NCBI RefSeq assembly: GCF_000426385.1
Contig: NZ_AUFG01000037.1
Span: 1-38,121 of the forward strand
DNA length: 38,121 bases
DNA from: Arsenicicoccus bolidensis DSM 15745
Lineage (GTDB): Bacteria > Actinomycetota > Actinomycetes > Actinomycetales > Dermatophilaceae
Reading direction: 5' to 3'
Shown here one piece after another: positions 1-7,469 of the stretch. The notes beneath the pieces are model-generated. The model had not been told where the DNA came from, searched no databases, and saw only the letters and a list, made by a program, of their open reading frames with translations. The translations under genes were made by a program, and so were the position numbers. The stretch's first letter is position 1; each line of letters opens with the position of its first letter.

Positions 1-156
1 CTGTTCGACGCGGTCAAGGCGGGCGACTTCGGGGGCTACAAGGCGTTCGAGGACCGGCTGCGCGTGCACATGGACCGCGAGGACAACGGCCTGTTCCCCG
101 CCGCGGCCGTGTCGCTCGACGGCCCGTCCTGGGACCGCATCATGGAGCTTGCCTGA
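1..156 (+). CDS. Hemerythrin-like (HHE) domain protein, C-terminal fragment
   Basis: Only the last 51 codons are inside the window; the gene begins upstream. The visible peptide contains HMDREDNGLFP, which matches the last metal-ligand helix of hemerythrin HHE domains (His-x3-Glu followed by a leucine-phenylalanine-proline turn), and ends DRIMELA. Proteins of this family carry a non-haem di-iron centre in a four-helix bundle and bind oxygen or react with oxidants. What precedes the domain cannot be seen, so this could be a stand-alone hemerythrin or the tail of a fusion. The stop is followed within about 15 bases by a 52-bp repeat array. Family assignment rests on one motif and length. Confidence 0.6.
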   Translation: MFDAVKAGDFGGYKAFEDRLRVHMDREDNGLFPAAAVSLDGPSWDRIMELA

Positions 157-169
157 CGCCTGCCGGATT

Positions 170-349
170 TTTGTGAGCTCCCAGCTCACGAAGCACCGCC
201 CAGACGCCCGCCAGACAGCAGTTTGTGAGCTCCCAGTTCACGAAGCACCGCCCAGACGCCCGCCAGACAGCAGTTTGTGAGCTCCCAGCTCACGAAGTGC
301 TGCCCAGACGCCCGCCAGACAGCAGTTTGTGAGCTCCCAGCTCACGAAC
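170..349. repeat. Four tandem 52-bp palindromic repeats
   Basis: Copies begin at 170, 222, 274 and 326, an exact 52-bp period; the last is truncated after its hairpin. Each copy opens with GTGAGCTCCCAGCTCAC, a 7-bp perfect stem around CCC; copy two has one stem mismatch (AGTTCAC). The spacer contains CGCCCAGACGCCCGCCAGAC. The array directly follows the hemerythrin-like stop and no gene is visible from 157 to 512. A related pair lies at 23790-23867. Copies could act as terminators or be REP-like elements. Confidence 0.85.
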
Positions 350-512
350 GGCAGCGCGATGGCTGCGGATGGTCGCGGCGATGAGCGTCAGCCCCGGAAG
401 GGTCGGCGCGACGGCATACCGCCGGTGGAGTCGGTCGGCTTTGTCGCGGCACGAGCAGTGATCGGGTCGTGATCCCGTATGTCGAGCGTGGCCCTCGCCC
501 AGGTTGCGCGCG

Positions 513-518
513 TAACGT
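513..518 (+). promoter_or_regulatory. -10 box TAACGT, probably leaderless
   Basis: TAACGT ends six bases before the ATG at 525, so transcription would start at or next to the start codon. No Shine-Dalgarno sequence sits at a usable distance. The geometry matches seven other genes in the window. Confidence 0.5.
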
Positions 519-524
519 CAAGGT

Positions 525-1247
525 ATGCCCGCCGTCGCTGAACACCCTGACACCACCGGAGCCTCCCGCGCCGCGTCCTCGCCGAGCGTCGCGCAGCGGC
601 CGGTGGAGGCCTTGCGCCAGGTCAAGCCCAAGCTGCGCGGGTGGCTGCACGCCGGCATGACGCCGGTGATATTCTTCGCCGGGCTGGTGCTGTGCGTGTT
701 CGCGCCGACGCTGACGGGACGCATCGGCAGCGCGATCTACCTGGTGGCGGCGCTGCTGCTGTTCGGCACGAGCGCGACCTATCACCGCGGCACGTGGAAC
801 GAGAAGGTCTACGCGGCGTTCCGGCGCTGGGACCACGCCAACATCTACGTGTTCATCGCCGGTAGCTACACCCCGCTGGCGCTGCTGCTGCTCGAGGGTC
901 GCTCCCGCGTGATCCTGCTGTCGCTGATCTGGGCGTGCGCGATCGCGGGCGTGCTGTTCCGCACGCTGTGGATCGACGCGCCGCGATGGCTCTACACCCT
1001 CCTGTATGTCGCGATGGGGTGGGCCGCGGTCGGGTGGCTGACGCAGTTCTGGGCCGCCGGAGGCGCGGTGACGGTCATCCTCATCGCGGTGGGCGGTCTG
1101 CTCTACACCGGCGGCGCGGTCTGCTATGGCCTGAAGCGCCCCAACCCCTCGCCCACCTGGTTCGGCTTCCACGAGGTGTTCCACGCCTGCACGATCCTGG
1201 CGGCGATCGTGCACTACATCGCCATCGCCTGGGTCATCTTCAGCTGA
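525..1247 (+). CDS. Hemolysin III / PAQR-family membrane protein (TrhA-like)
   Basis: A 240-residue polytopic membrane protein with about seven hydrophobic segments after a roughly 38-residue polar N-terminus. It shows the family pattern: S-x2-YH at residues 83-87 (SATYH), DH at 103-104 followed by an IAGSYTP loop (111-117), and the C-terminal FHEVFH at 215-220. In PAQR receptors these Ser, His and Asp residues line an intramembrane zinc site. Bacterial members (hemolysin III, YqfA, TrhA) are linked to membrane lipid homeostasis; haemolytic activity is known for few of them. The ATG at 525 is six bases after a TAACGT box and lacks a ribosome-binding site, so it is probably leaderless. A GTG at 602 would be an alternative start just before the membrane domain. 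It stands alone between two repeat regions. Confidence 0.85.
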   Translation: MPAVAEHPDTTGASRAASSPSVAQRPVEALRQVKPKLRGWLHAGMTPVIFFAGLVLCVFAPTLTGRIGSAIYLVAALLLFGTSATYHRGTWNEKVYAAFRRWDHANIYVFIAGSYTPLALLLLEGRSRVILLSLIWACAIAGVLFRTLWIDAPRWLYTLLYVAMGWAAVGWLTQFWAAGGAVTVILIAVGGLLYTGGAVCYGLKRPNPSPTWFGFHEVFHACTILAAIVHYIAIAWVIFS

Positions 1248-1290
1248 CGCGCCAGCCTCACGCACCCCCGCACCCCGCACACCCGCTGGC

Positions 1291-1359
1291 CGCATTGGTC
1301 ACCAATCCCGTGTGGACGCCCATTGTGAACGTTCCAAAACGTTATTGGTGACCAATGGC
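1291..1359. repeat. Paired palindromes ATTGGT(C/G)ACCAAT
   Basis: Two 13-bp palindromes, ATTGGTCACCAAT (from 1294) and ATTGGTGACCAAT (from 1344), also pair with each other as arms of one large inverted repeat. Between them lie GTGTGGAC and CGTTCCAAAACG. The reverse complement of 37940-37975 carries the same landmarks in the same order: ATTGGTCACC, a GTGGA segment, then CGTTCCAAA. This makes it a dispersed family with one copy near each window edge. It lies downstream of the hemolysin III gene and of the convergent IclR gene. Confidence 0.75.
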
Positions 1360-1360
1360 G

Positions 1361-1490
1361 TGCGCTGGCGGGCCGGGGTCAGAGGCGGCGGGCGCTGGCG
1401 GGCCGGGGTCAGAGGCGGCGGGCGCTGGCGGGCCGGGGTCAGAGGCGGCGGGCGCTCGCGGGGCGGGGTCAGAGGCGGCGGGCGATGCGC
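1361..1490. repeat. 30-bp tandem repeat, four copies plus partial, over the IclR gene end
   Basis: The unit GCTGGCGGGCCGGGGTCAGA plus GGCGGCGGGC repeats at exactly 30 bp from 1361 and fades at 1481-1490. The copy from 1451 has two changes. The unit includes the complement of the last codons and stop of the IclR gene (TCAGAGGCGGCGGGCG), so the array is an amplification of that gene's 3' end. Only the innermost copy is coding. Confidence 0.85.
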
Positions 1491-2173
1491 TGGGCGCACT
1501 GCACGACCTGGTCAGCCAGGTCGGGGCGGGTGTTGTCGCCTACGTAGCTGACCGCGACGGCGGCAGGGACGTGGTGGCCGAGCAGCGGCGCCGCAATCGC
1601 CTGCACGCCGTCGAGCACCTCGCCGTTCGTCTGAGCCCACCCGCGCCGGCGACAGCGGACGGCGCCCTCGGGGTCGTCGGAGGCGGGGGCGTGCTGGGCC
1701 AGCAGCGCCAGGCCGGGGGCTCCCCGATCGATGGGGTGGACCGTGCCGACCCGGTGGGTGAACATCGTCCCCGGCGTCGTGGGCTCCGCCACCATCAGCG
1801 TGACGCACTGGGCGCGCTCCTCCACGACGAGGAAGGCCGTCAGGTCGACCTCGTCCGCGAGCGCCCGCAGGTGCGGCGTCGCGATGGCCCGCAGGTCGGG
1901 GTCGAGGGTGCGGGTCAGCGCCACGAGGCCGTAGCCCAGGCGGAACCGGTCCGAGTCGTCCCGCGACACCAGGCGGTGCTCCTCCAGCGTGCGCAGGAGC
2001 CGGTAGACGATCGACCGGTGCAGCCCTGCCGCCTCGGCGACCTGGGCGATGGTCAGCGGGCGGGGCGCGGCGGCCAGCACCTCGAGCAGCGAGAGCCCGC
2101 GGTCCAGGGTCTGGCTGCCGGACGGCTTGCCTCGGGACGTGGCCTCGGACGTGCTGTCGGCGGGCGCGGTCAT
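1469..2173 (-). CDS. IclR-family transcriptional regulator
   Basis: A 234-residue protein with an N-terminal winged helix-turn-helix (about residues 20-85; LTIAQVAEAAGLHRSIVYRL is the HTH) and a C-terminal effector-binding domain (about 95-234), the normal IclR layout and slightly short for the family. The start ATG is chosen because AAGAGGGG precedes it at a good distance; reading further upstream runs into the antisense of the next gene. IclR proteins usually control catabolic genes next to them and respond to the pathway's substrate. This one is divergent from an MBL-fold protein and a flavin monooxygenase, its likely targets. The C-terminus lies in the first unit of the 30-bp repeat array, so stop codon and tail have been duplicated downstream. 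Confidence 0.88.
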   Translation of the reverse strand: MTAPADSTSEATSRGKPSGSQTLDRGLSLLEVLAAAPRPLTIAQVAEAAGLHRSIVYRLLRTLEEHRLVSRDDSDRFRLGYGLVALTRTLDPDLRAIATPHLRALADEVDLTAFLVVEERAQCVTLMVAEPTTPGTMFTHRVGTVHPIDRGAPGLALLAQHAPASDDPEGAVRCRRRGWAQTNGEVLDGVQAIAAPLLGHHVPAAVAVSYVGDNTRPDLADQVVQCAQRIARRL

Positions 2174-2197
2174 GACGGATCCCCTCTTGCCGGTGCG

Positions 2198-2225
2198 CGG
2201 TTTCCGCCATACAGTCGTGAAAACC
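2198..2225. promoter_or_regulatory. Candidate operator between IclR and MBL genes
   Basis: CGGTTT (2198-2203) and AAACCG (2220-2225) form an inverted repeat with 22-bp centre spacing in the divergent intergenic region. TATATG at 2245-2250 could be a -10 box for the rightward gene. Position fits an IclR site; the sequence support is short arms only. Confidence 0.3.
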
Positions 2226-2314
2226 GATAAACGCACTTGCGACTCTATATGAGAACTCCCCGCGTGGGAACTCACGCGGTGCACCAGCGCAGCCACGACG
2301 ACACAGGAGTCCCC

Positions 2315-3274
2315 ATGGCCAAGCCCTTCGCCTCGTCCGCCGACCTCGGCCCCAAGGAGCAGACGCTCGAGGTGCTGGCTGATGGCGTCTACGCTCTGAC
2401 CGCGGAGGGCGACCCCAACATCGGGGCGGTCGAGGGCGAGGACTTCGTGGTGTGCTTCGAGGCGCTCGCGACCCCCGTCGCCGCGCGCGACTGGCTCGCC
2501 AAGCTCCGTCAGCACACCGACAAGCCCGTGCGGTGGCTCGTCCTCAGCCACTACCACGCGGTGCGCGTGCTCGGCGCGAGCGCCTTCGACGCGGAGACGA
2601 TCGTCGCGCACCACATGACCAAGACCCTCATCGACGAGCGCGGACAGCAGGACTGGGACAGCGAGTTCGGCCGCATGCCAAGGCTGTTCAAGGAGCCCGA
2701 GTCCATCCCCGGGCTGACCCACCCGGACCAGACCTTCGACGACGAGCTCGTCATCCCGCTCGGCGGCGACCGCGGCGACGTCGTCCTGAAGTACTGCGGC
2801 CGCGGCCACACCGCCGGCGACATCATCATGTGGATCCCCAAGCACAAGGTCCTCTTCGCGGGCGACCTGGTCGAGTCGCAGGCCGCGCTCTACACCGGCG
2901 ACGCCTTCCACCGCGACTGGTCCACGGGCACCCTCGACCAGATCAAGTCGTATGGCGCGGAGCACCTCATCGGCGGGCGCGGCGCCATCGCCCACGGGCG
3001 CGAGGAGGTCGAGGCGGCCATCGAGCAGACGCGAAACTTCCTGACGACGATGCGGCGCGAGGTCGGGGCGGTGCACGAGCGCGGCGGCACGGTCAAGGAG
3101 GCCTTCGAGGCGACCCACGCGGCCCTCGCCCCCAAGTACGGCAAGTGGCCGATCTTCGAGCACTGCGCGCCGTTCGACGTGCAGCGCGTGTGGGACGAGC
3201 TCGACGGCATCGACTGGCCGCGCATCTGGACGGCGGAGCGGGACCGCGAGGTCTGGGACAAGCTGCAGGACTGA
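2315..3274 (+). CDS. MBL-fold metallohydrolase-like protein with altered metal motif
   Basis: A 319-residue metallo-beta-lactamase-fold protein. AGGAG lies just upstream of the ATG, which fixes the start. The hallmark HxHxDH motif reads H79-Y-H81-A-V-R84, so the first two histidines remain but the Asp and third His of the second metal site are replaced. Downstream, GRGHTAGD (H165) and FAGDLVES (D184) are intact, and a further His is at 227. In this superfamily the first pair plus H165 bind metal 1. This protein may therefore be mononuclear, or may use a different chemistry. It is followed 53 bases later by the flavin monooxygenase gene and divergent from IclR, so it probably acts in the same catabolic step set. 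Substrate unknown. Confidence 0.75.
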   Translation: MAKPFASSADLGPKEQTLEVLADGVYALTAEGDPNIGAVEGEDFVVCFEALATPVAARDWLAKLRQHTDKPVRWLVLSHYHAVRVLGASAFDAETIVAHHMTKTLIDERGQQDWDSEFGRMPRLFKEPESIPGLTHPDQTFDDELVIPLGGDRGDVVLKYCGRGHTAGDIIMWIPKHKVLFAGDLVESQAALYTGDAFHRDWSTGTLDQIKSYGAEHLIGGRGAIAHGREEVEAAIEQTRNFLTTMRREVGAVHERGGTVKEAFEATHAALAPKYGKWPIFEHCAPFDVQRVWDELDGIDWPRIWTAERDREVWDKLQD

Positions 3275-3327
3275 GCGACTGATCGACGCGACCGCGAATC
3301 TAACCTGAGAGCAAGGACATCGACGTC

Positions 3328-4938
3328 ATGCCTCACGAATCCACCACCCCACCAACGCTTTCCGACGACCAGAGGGTCCTCGTCATCGGGGCGGGACCCG
3401 TCGGCCAGACCGCGGCGCTGCTGCTCGCGGGCTGGGGAGTCCCGGTGCTGCTGCTGGACTCTCGTCCGGAGCGGGACCCGATCGGCTCCAAGGCGCTGTG
3501 CCAGCAGAGGGACGTCCTGGACGTGTGGGACCACGTCGGCGCGGGTCGCCAGGTGGCGGACGAGGGGCTGACCTGGACGCGGGCGCGCACCTTCTATCGC
3601 GACACCGAGCTGTTCTGCCAGGGCTTCGTGGACAAGGGGCGGTCGCCGTTCCCGCCGTTCGTCAACATCAGCCAGACCCGCACGGAGGAGCTGCTCGACC
3701 AGCAGATCGCCCGCTCCGCACTGATCACCTATGCCTGGGGGCACCGGGTCACCGGCCTGCGCCAGGACGCCGACCACGTGACGCTGACCTGCGAGACCCC
3801 TTCCGGCACGGTCGATCTCACGGGGTCCTATGCCGTCGCGGCGCCCGGCTCCAAGGGCGGCCCGATCCGCGACCTGATGGGTCTGACCTTCGACGGCCTG
3901 ACCTTCGACGACCAGTTCCTGATCTGCGACATCCGCGCGTCCCTGCCGGGGTGGGAGCAGGAGCGGCGGTTCTACTTCGACCCCGCGTGGAGCCCCGGCC
4001 GTCAGGTCCTCATCCACCCGTGCCCCGACTCGACCTACCGCATCGACTGGCAGGTGCCGCCGGACTTCTCGCTGAAGCAGGACGAGGCGAGCGGCGGGCT
4101 GGACCGACGGATCCGGCAGATCATCGGGGCGGACAGCGACTACGAGATCGTGTGGAAGTCGCTCTACCGCTTCCACGCTCGCCAGGTCGACCGGATGCGC
4201 GTGGGACGCGTGCTGGTGGCCGGCGACGCGGCGCACCTGGTGTCGCCGTTCGGTGCGCGCGGCCTCAACTCCGGGGTCCTCGACGCCGAGAACGCCGCGT
4301 GGAAGCTCGCCTTCGTCCTGCACGGGTGGGCCGACGAGCCCCTGCTCGACAGCTATCACTCCGAGCGGCACGCCGCCGCCGCGGAGAACCTCGAGGTCAC
4401 GTCGCGCACCATGGCCTTCCTCGTGCCGCAGACCCCCGAGGAGCACGCCCGCCGCCTCGACATCCTCGAGAACGCCGTGCTCAACCCCGAGGCCCGCGGC
4501 CAGGTGGACTCGGGTCGGCTGTCCGAGCCATTCTGGTACGTCGACTCCGAGCTCACCACGCCCGCTGCCGATCGCCCGTGGCCCGGACGCCCGCCCAAGG
4601 GCGAGGACCCCGAGCCCGTGCCCGGCGTGCTCGTGCCGGACGTCCCCATCGCCGGTCCGGGCGGTGTGCACCGGCTGCGCGAGCTGGCGCGCCGCGGCCT
4701 GGTCGTGCTCGTCGGCTCCGACCTCGACCTGGGCGCCTGCGAGGACGCCGTCGACGGGATGCGGTGCGGCGTCACGGTGGTCACGCTGGACGAGGTCGAC
4801 CCCGAGGGCGTGGTCGCCGCGTCGCTGCACCTCCACGGGCGGCAGGCGGTCGTCATACGGCCCGATGCGCACATCGCCGCGATCGTCACCACCCCGGCCG
4901 AGGTCGGCGCGGCCGTCCGTCGCGTCCTGCGCCGCTGA
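3328..4938 (+). CDS. FAD-dependent aromatic-type monooxygenase
   Basis: A 536-residue class A flavoprotein monooxygenase of the phenol hydroxylase/MhpA type. Residues 17-26 (VLVIGAGPVG) form the Rossmann GxGxxG for FAD. VLVAGDAAHL (295-304) with SPFGARGLNSG (306-316) is the second FAD motif, containing D300. The last ~110 residues resemble the thioredoxin-like C-terminal domain of this group. Such enzymes hydroxylate phenolic or related rings using NAD(P)H and O2 in the cytosol. TAACCT occurs at 3301 and AAGGA precedes the ATG. It most likely shares regulation with the MBL gene under IclR. The sequence does not reveal the substrate. A link to the homogentisate genes 4.5 kb away is possible but only by context. 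Confidence 0.85.
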   Translation: MPHESTTPPTLSDDQRVLVIGAGPVGQTAALLLAGWGVPVLLLDSRPERDPIGSKALCQQRDVLDVWDHVGAGRQVADEGLTWTRARTFYRDTELFCQGFVDKGRSPFPPFVNISQTRTEELLDQQIARSALITYAWGHRVTGLRQDADHVTLTCETPSGTVDLTGSYAVAAPGSKGGPIRDLMGLTFDGLTFDDQFLICDIRASLPGWEQERRFYFDPAWSPGRQVLIHPCPDSTYRIDWQVPPDFSLKQDEASGGLDRRIRQIIGADSDYEIVWKSLYRFHARQVDRMRVGRVLVAGDAAHLVSPFGARGLNSGVLDAENAAWKLAFVLHGWADEPLLDSYHSERHAAAAENLEVTSRTMAFLVPQTPEEHARRLDILENAVLNPEARGQVDSGRLSEPFWYVDSELTTPAADRPWPGRPPKGEDPEPVPGVLVPDVPIAGPGGVHRLRELARRGLVVLVGSDLDLGACEDAVDGMRCGVTVVTLDEVDPEGVVAASLHLHGRQAVVIRPDAHIAAIVTTPAEVGAAVRRVLRR

Positions 4939-4967
4939 CGCGCTTGTGGTCGACGCCGCCCTTTGAC

Positions 4968-5357
4968 TCAGGCGTGCGGCAGGAGCATCGTCACCGTCAG
5001 CGTCGTGGGCTCCAGCGCCCGCACCGCGTGCCGCAGCATCGGCGTCAGGTGCAGCAGCGCCCCGGGGGCGAGCTCGACGGTGCGGTCGGGCAGCTCGAAG
5101 GTCACGCGCCCCCGCACGACCTGGATCAGGACGGGGTGGCGCGCCGCGTGCTCCTTGAGCTCGTCACCCTCGGCGAACTCGAAGGCCACGACCTTGGTGC
5201 TGTCGTTGTCGATCACGGCGGTCGCGCCGGGTCGTCCGCCGCGCGACGACGACCGCCCCCACACCTCCTCGACCAGCGTCGACGTGCCGTCGGTGGTGCC
5301 GGGCCGCCGGTCCGGGCCGTCCCCCTGCTCGACGTGGCCCTCGGTCGGGTCGCTCAT
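4968..5357 (-). CDS. Small cupin-domain protein
   Basis: A 129-residue protein with a single cupin barrel over about residues 45-128, after a ~30-residue acidic, low-complexity N-terminus. H70 and H74 (HAARHP), the following RGRVTFELPD turn and H110 sit where cupin metal ligands and the second conserved motif are expected. The glutamate of the first motif is not obvious. GAGAGGAGC upstream of the ATG is a good ribosome-binding site. Such small cupins act as sensors, isomerases or dioxygenase-like enzymes; no specific function can be given. The gene is convergent with the monooxygenase (29-bp gap), and the reading frame of the damaged glycosyltransferase runs into its start. Confidence 0.7.
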   Translation of the reverse strand: MSDPTEGHVEQGDGPDRRPGTTDGTSTLVEEVWGRSSSRGGRPGATAVIDNDSTKVVAFEFAEGDELKEHAARHPVLIQVVRGRVTFELPDRTVELAPGALLHLTPMLRHAVRALEPTTLTVTMLLPHA

Positions 5358-6658
5358 GTCGTGCTCCTCTCGTCGGTGCAGCCATCCTCGCAGCCGTGAG
5401 CGCTCCTCGGCCGGGCGCGTGCGCCCCGCTGCGGCTCGCGAGGGCCGGGTAGGCGATAAGGGTGATCCACAGCAGGACGTTCAGGCAGGCCGCCGCCACG
5501 ACGAACCAGGCCCGGACGTCCCCAGAGATACCAATGGCCAGTGATGCTTCGATCGCCATCGCGAATGACGCCTGGGCAAGCAGGGCCATCCCCCAGCCGA
5601 TTCGTCGATCGACGCCACCATGAGTCATGACCGCCAGCAGGATCGTGAGCACCGCGACAGGGAACATGTACCGCTCGTGCATCCTCGTCTGCACCATGAA
5701 GAACGTGAAGAAGAAACTGGTGCCGAGCCAGATCGGGGACGCTGCTCCCTTCAGCCGGAGGGCATAGGCAGTCAGCCCGGCGAGCAGACACACCAACGCC
5801 ACATTGCCCCAGGACCGTGCTGTCAGCGGACCGAACATCGTCGTGTCCCAGACCCAGCTGCGCCCGCTCACGATCATCCACACGTTGGACGCACCCAGCG
5901 TCGTCGCTCGGTAGAGGTCGCTCGCCTCACGCAGCTTGTCGTGAAGCTGCCACCTGGCACCGACCCCGGGCAGGCCCATGTCGAACGGAAGCATGAGCAG
6001 CTGCGCCCAGATGACACCGCCGAGCGCATAGCGGACGGTCCTTGACAGAGCTCGCCGATCAAGGCGTGACCGGATGAGCCACGCAATGAGAAATCCAATG
6101 AAGAACACAGCCAGCTGGGGCTTGATGAGGCAAGCCCACGCGGCGAGCGCCCCGCTCAGCTCAGGGCGTTGGCCCGATCGTCCGTAGGACATCACCGCCA
6201 GGACGAGCAGCAATGCCGACAGCGCATCCCATTGCCCCCAGATCGAGCTCACCATGATGATCCCGGGCGAGACGGCGATCAGCGCAGCGCCGGGCCAAGC
6301 CCCCCCCCCTGCTGCTGGTTCTCGCCCACCAGAACACGGTGAGGAGCAGGCAGAGGTCGACGAGGACGGCGCACGACTTGAGAAGCACGAAGTAGGTCTG
6401 CGAATCGCCCAACAACCCTGCCCGATCGGCCATCACGGCCAGGACCCCGTGAAAGAAGAGATCCCCCGGCAGGTGATCCGCTACACCGCTCGCCTCGTAG
6501 AAGTGAGACCACGGCTGGGAGGCGAGAGACATCCCCCACCCGTGAAAGATCCCCCGGTCAAAATCGTGGCCGGGCGTCCCCCAGGCCAGGGCGACTCGCA
6601 GCAGAACTGCCACCGATATGACCGACAGACACGCACGACGCGTCGGTTCCCAGCGCAC
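5164..6658 (-). pseudogene. Frameshifted GT-C-type membrane glycosyltransferase (Gpi18/GT87-like)
   Basis: Two reading frames together encode one polytopic membrane protein. The first begins at a GTG preceded by GGGGGAG and reads through HDFDRGIFHGWG, ADHLPGDLFFHG and LLLTVFWWART. It goes out of frame at the run of ten G (coding strand) complementary to 6300-6309. Removing one G joins it to AWPGAALIAVSPGIIMVSS and IWGQWDALSALLL, with a further seven or so membrane segments. This is the layout of lipid-sugar-dependent GT-C mannosyltransferases (Gpi18/GT87-like), which act on the outer face of the membrane. The second frame has no stop where the last helix ends (about 5400) and overlaps the cupin start, a possible second lesion. 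The gene looks less GC-rich than its neighbours, suggesting transfer. It may be a pseudogene, phase-variable, or a sequencing error in the tract. Confidence 0.75.
6300..6309. repeat. Homopolymer C10 tract at a frameshift
   Basis: Ten consecutive C interrupt the glycosyltransferase reading frame. Nine would restore a continuous protein. Tracts of this length are prone to slippage. Confidence 0.9.
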
Positions 6659-6966
6659 GCATCTCCCCCTAACGATGTGAACCCGTCAGCGTGGGGCCGG
6701 CGCTTCGTGACGCGGGAGGCGTCGATGAGGACGTGGACGTGGTTGACCGGCGGCTGCGCGCTCACCCTACCCCCAGCCAGGGGTTCTGACCCGCCATCCC
6801 CTCGTCGCCCATGACCTCGGATCGGCGGAGCGGATGACAGGTCTGATGAGGCGTCTGGACGGGCCGGCAGAAGCAGCAGACGGCCATACGTCAGGTGGCC
6901 CGTCAGAGGGCCAGGTGACCGCGCAGCGAGCCGTCTCGCGCTCCGCCCGTCGCTCCCCGGCTCCAC
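6659..6966. other. Non-coding gap upstream of the VOC gene
   Basis: No convincing gene is seen in about 300 bases between the divergent glycosyltransferase and VOC genes. It contains short stem candidates such as CCCCCAGCCAGGGG near 6771 and GGCCCGTCAGAGGGCC near 6897, neither strong enough to name. Confidence 0.5.
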
Positions 6967-6972
6967 TACGGT
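6967..6972 (+). promoter_or_regulatory. -10 box TACGGT, probably leaderless
   Basis: TACGGT ends six bases before the VOC ATG at 6979, the same spacing as other leaderless candidates in the window; no ribosome-binding site is present. Confidence 0.5.
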
Positions 6973-6978
6973 CGAGGC

Positions 6979-7377
6979 ATGTACCGGACGCCGATGATCA
7001 CGCTGTACACCGACGATCTCCCCCGCCTCTCCTCGTTCTACGAGGGGCTCGACTTCCACGTGACCTTTCGCACCCCCTCCCACGGAGACCCCGTGCACGT
7101 GGAGCTGACGCTGGACAGGGTCACGATCGGGATCTCCACCGTCACCGCCGCCCGGGAGGACCACGGTCTGGACCCACAGCTCGGCGGTCGGCCCGTGGAG
7201 ATCGTGCTCTACTGCGACGACGTCGACGGCGAGGTCGCCCGGCTGACCGCGGGAGGCGCTCCGCTCCTGTCCGAGCCGCATCCCTTCCAGGGTGGGCGGA
7301 CGCGCGTGGCCTGGGTCGCAGACCCCGACGGCAACCCCGTCCACCTCGTGCAGGTCACGGCCGACAAGCACCTCTGA
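6979..7377 (+). CDS. VOC-family (glyoxalase/bleomycin-resistance fold) protein
   Basis: A 132-residue single-chain vicinal oxygen chelate protein with the paired beta-alpha-beta-beta-beta modules: MITLYTDDLPRLSSFYEGL at the N-terminus, and VEIVLYCDDVDGEVARL through VAWVADPDGNPVHLVQV in the second half. The ADPDGNPVHLVQ segment is typical of the family's last strand. Members include glyoxalase I, extradiol dioxygenases and antibiotic-binding proteins; many small ones have no known substrate. It is too short to be 4-hydroxyphenylpyruvate dioxygenase, the enzyme that would make homogentisate. Start chosen as the first ATG, six bases after a TACGGT box. It is convergent with the GH13 gene. Confidence 0.8.
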   Translation: MYRTPMITLYTDDLPRLSSFYEGLDFHVTFRTPSHGDPVHVELTLDRVTIGISTVTAAREDHGLDPQLGGRPVEIVLYCDDVDGEVARLTAGGAPLLSEPHPFQGGRTRVAWVADPDGNPVHLVQVTADKHL

Positions 7378-7394
7378 CGGCGTCCGCTGGCTCC

Positions 7395-7457
7395 TGGGCT
7401 CAGGCCCAAGACGTCCACAGAGCCTGACGGCCGCGTGGGGTGGCCGCGGACGCGGCC
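7395..7457. terminator. Hairpins between convergent VOC and GH13 genes
   Basis: Two stems lie in the 92-bp convergent gap: TGGGC-TCAG-GCCCA (7395-7408) and GGCCGCGT (7429-7436) paired with ACGCGGCC (7450-7457). Neither has a T-run on either side, as is common in high-GC actinobacteria. Termination is inferred from position. Confidence 0.5.
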
Positions 7458-7469
7458 GGAGGTGGGTGA

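Noticed and set aside
2174-3163. N-terminal extension of the IclR protein to 564 residues
   Set aside because: The extension is antisense to the MBL gene and has shadow-frame composition; a good ribosome-binding site precedes the internal ATG.
6700-6800. Possible remnant of an IS200/RAYT-type transposase (minus strand reads NHVHVLID, like an HUH motif)
   Set aside because: Only about eight residues match, there is no catalytic Tyr segment or intact frame, and the DNA composition is ordinary. The repeats are not adjacent.
6979-7377. 4-hydroxyphenylpyruvate dioxygenase feeding hmgA
   Set aside because: The VOC protein is 132 residues, far shorter than that enzyme (about 350-400), and lacks its C-terminal iron-site motifs.
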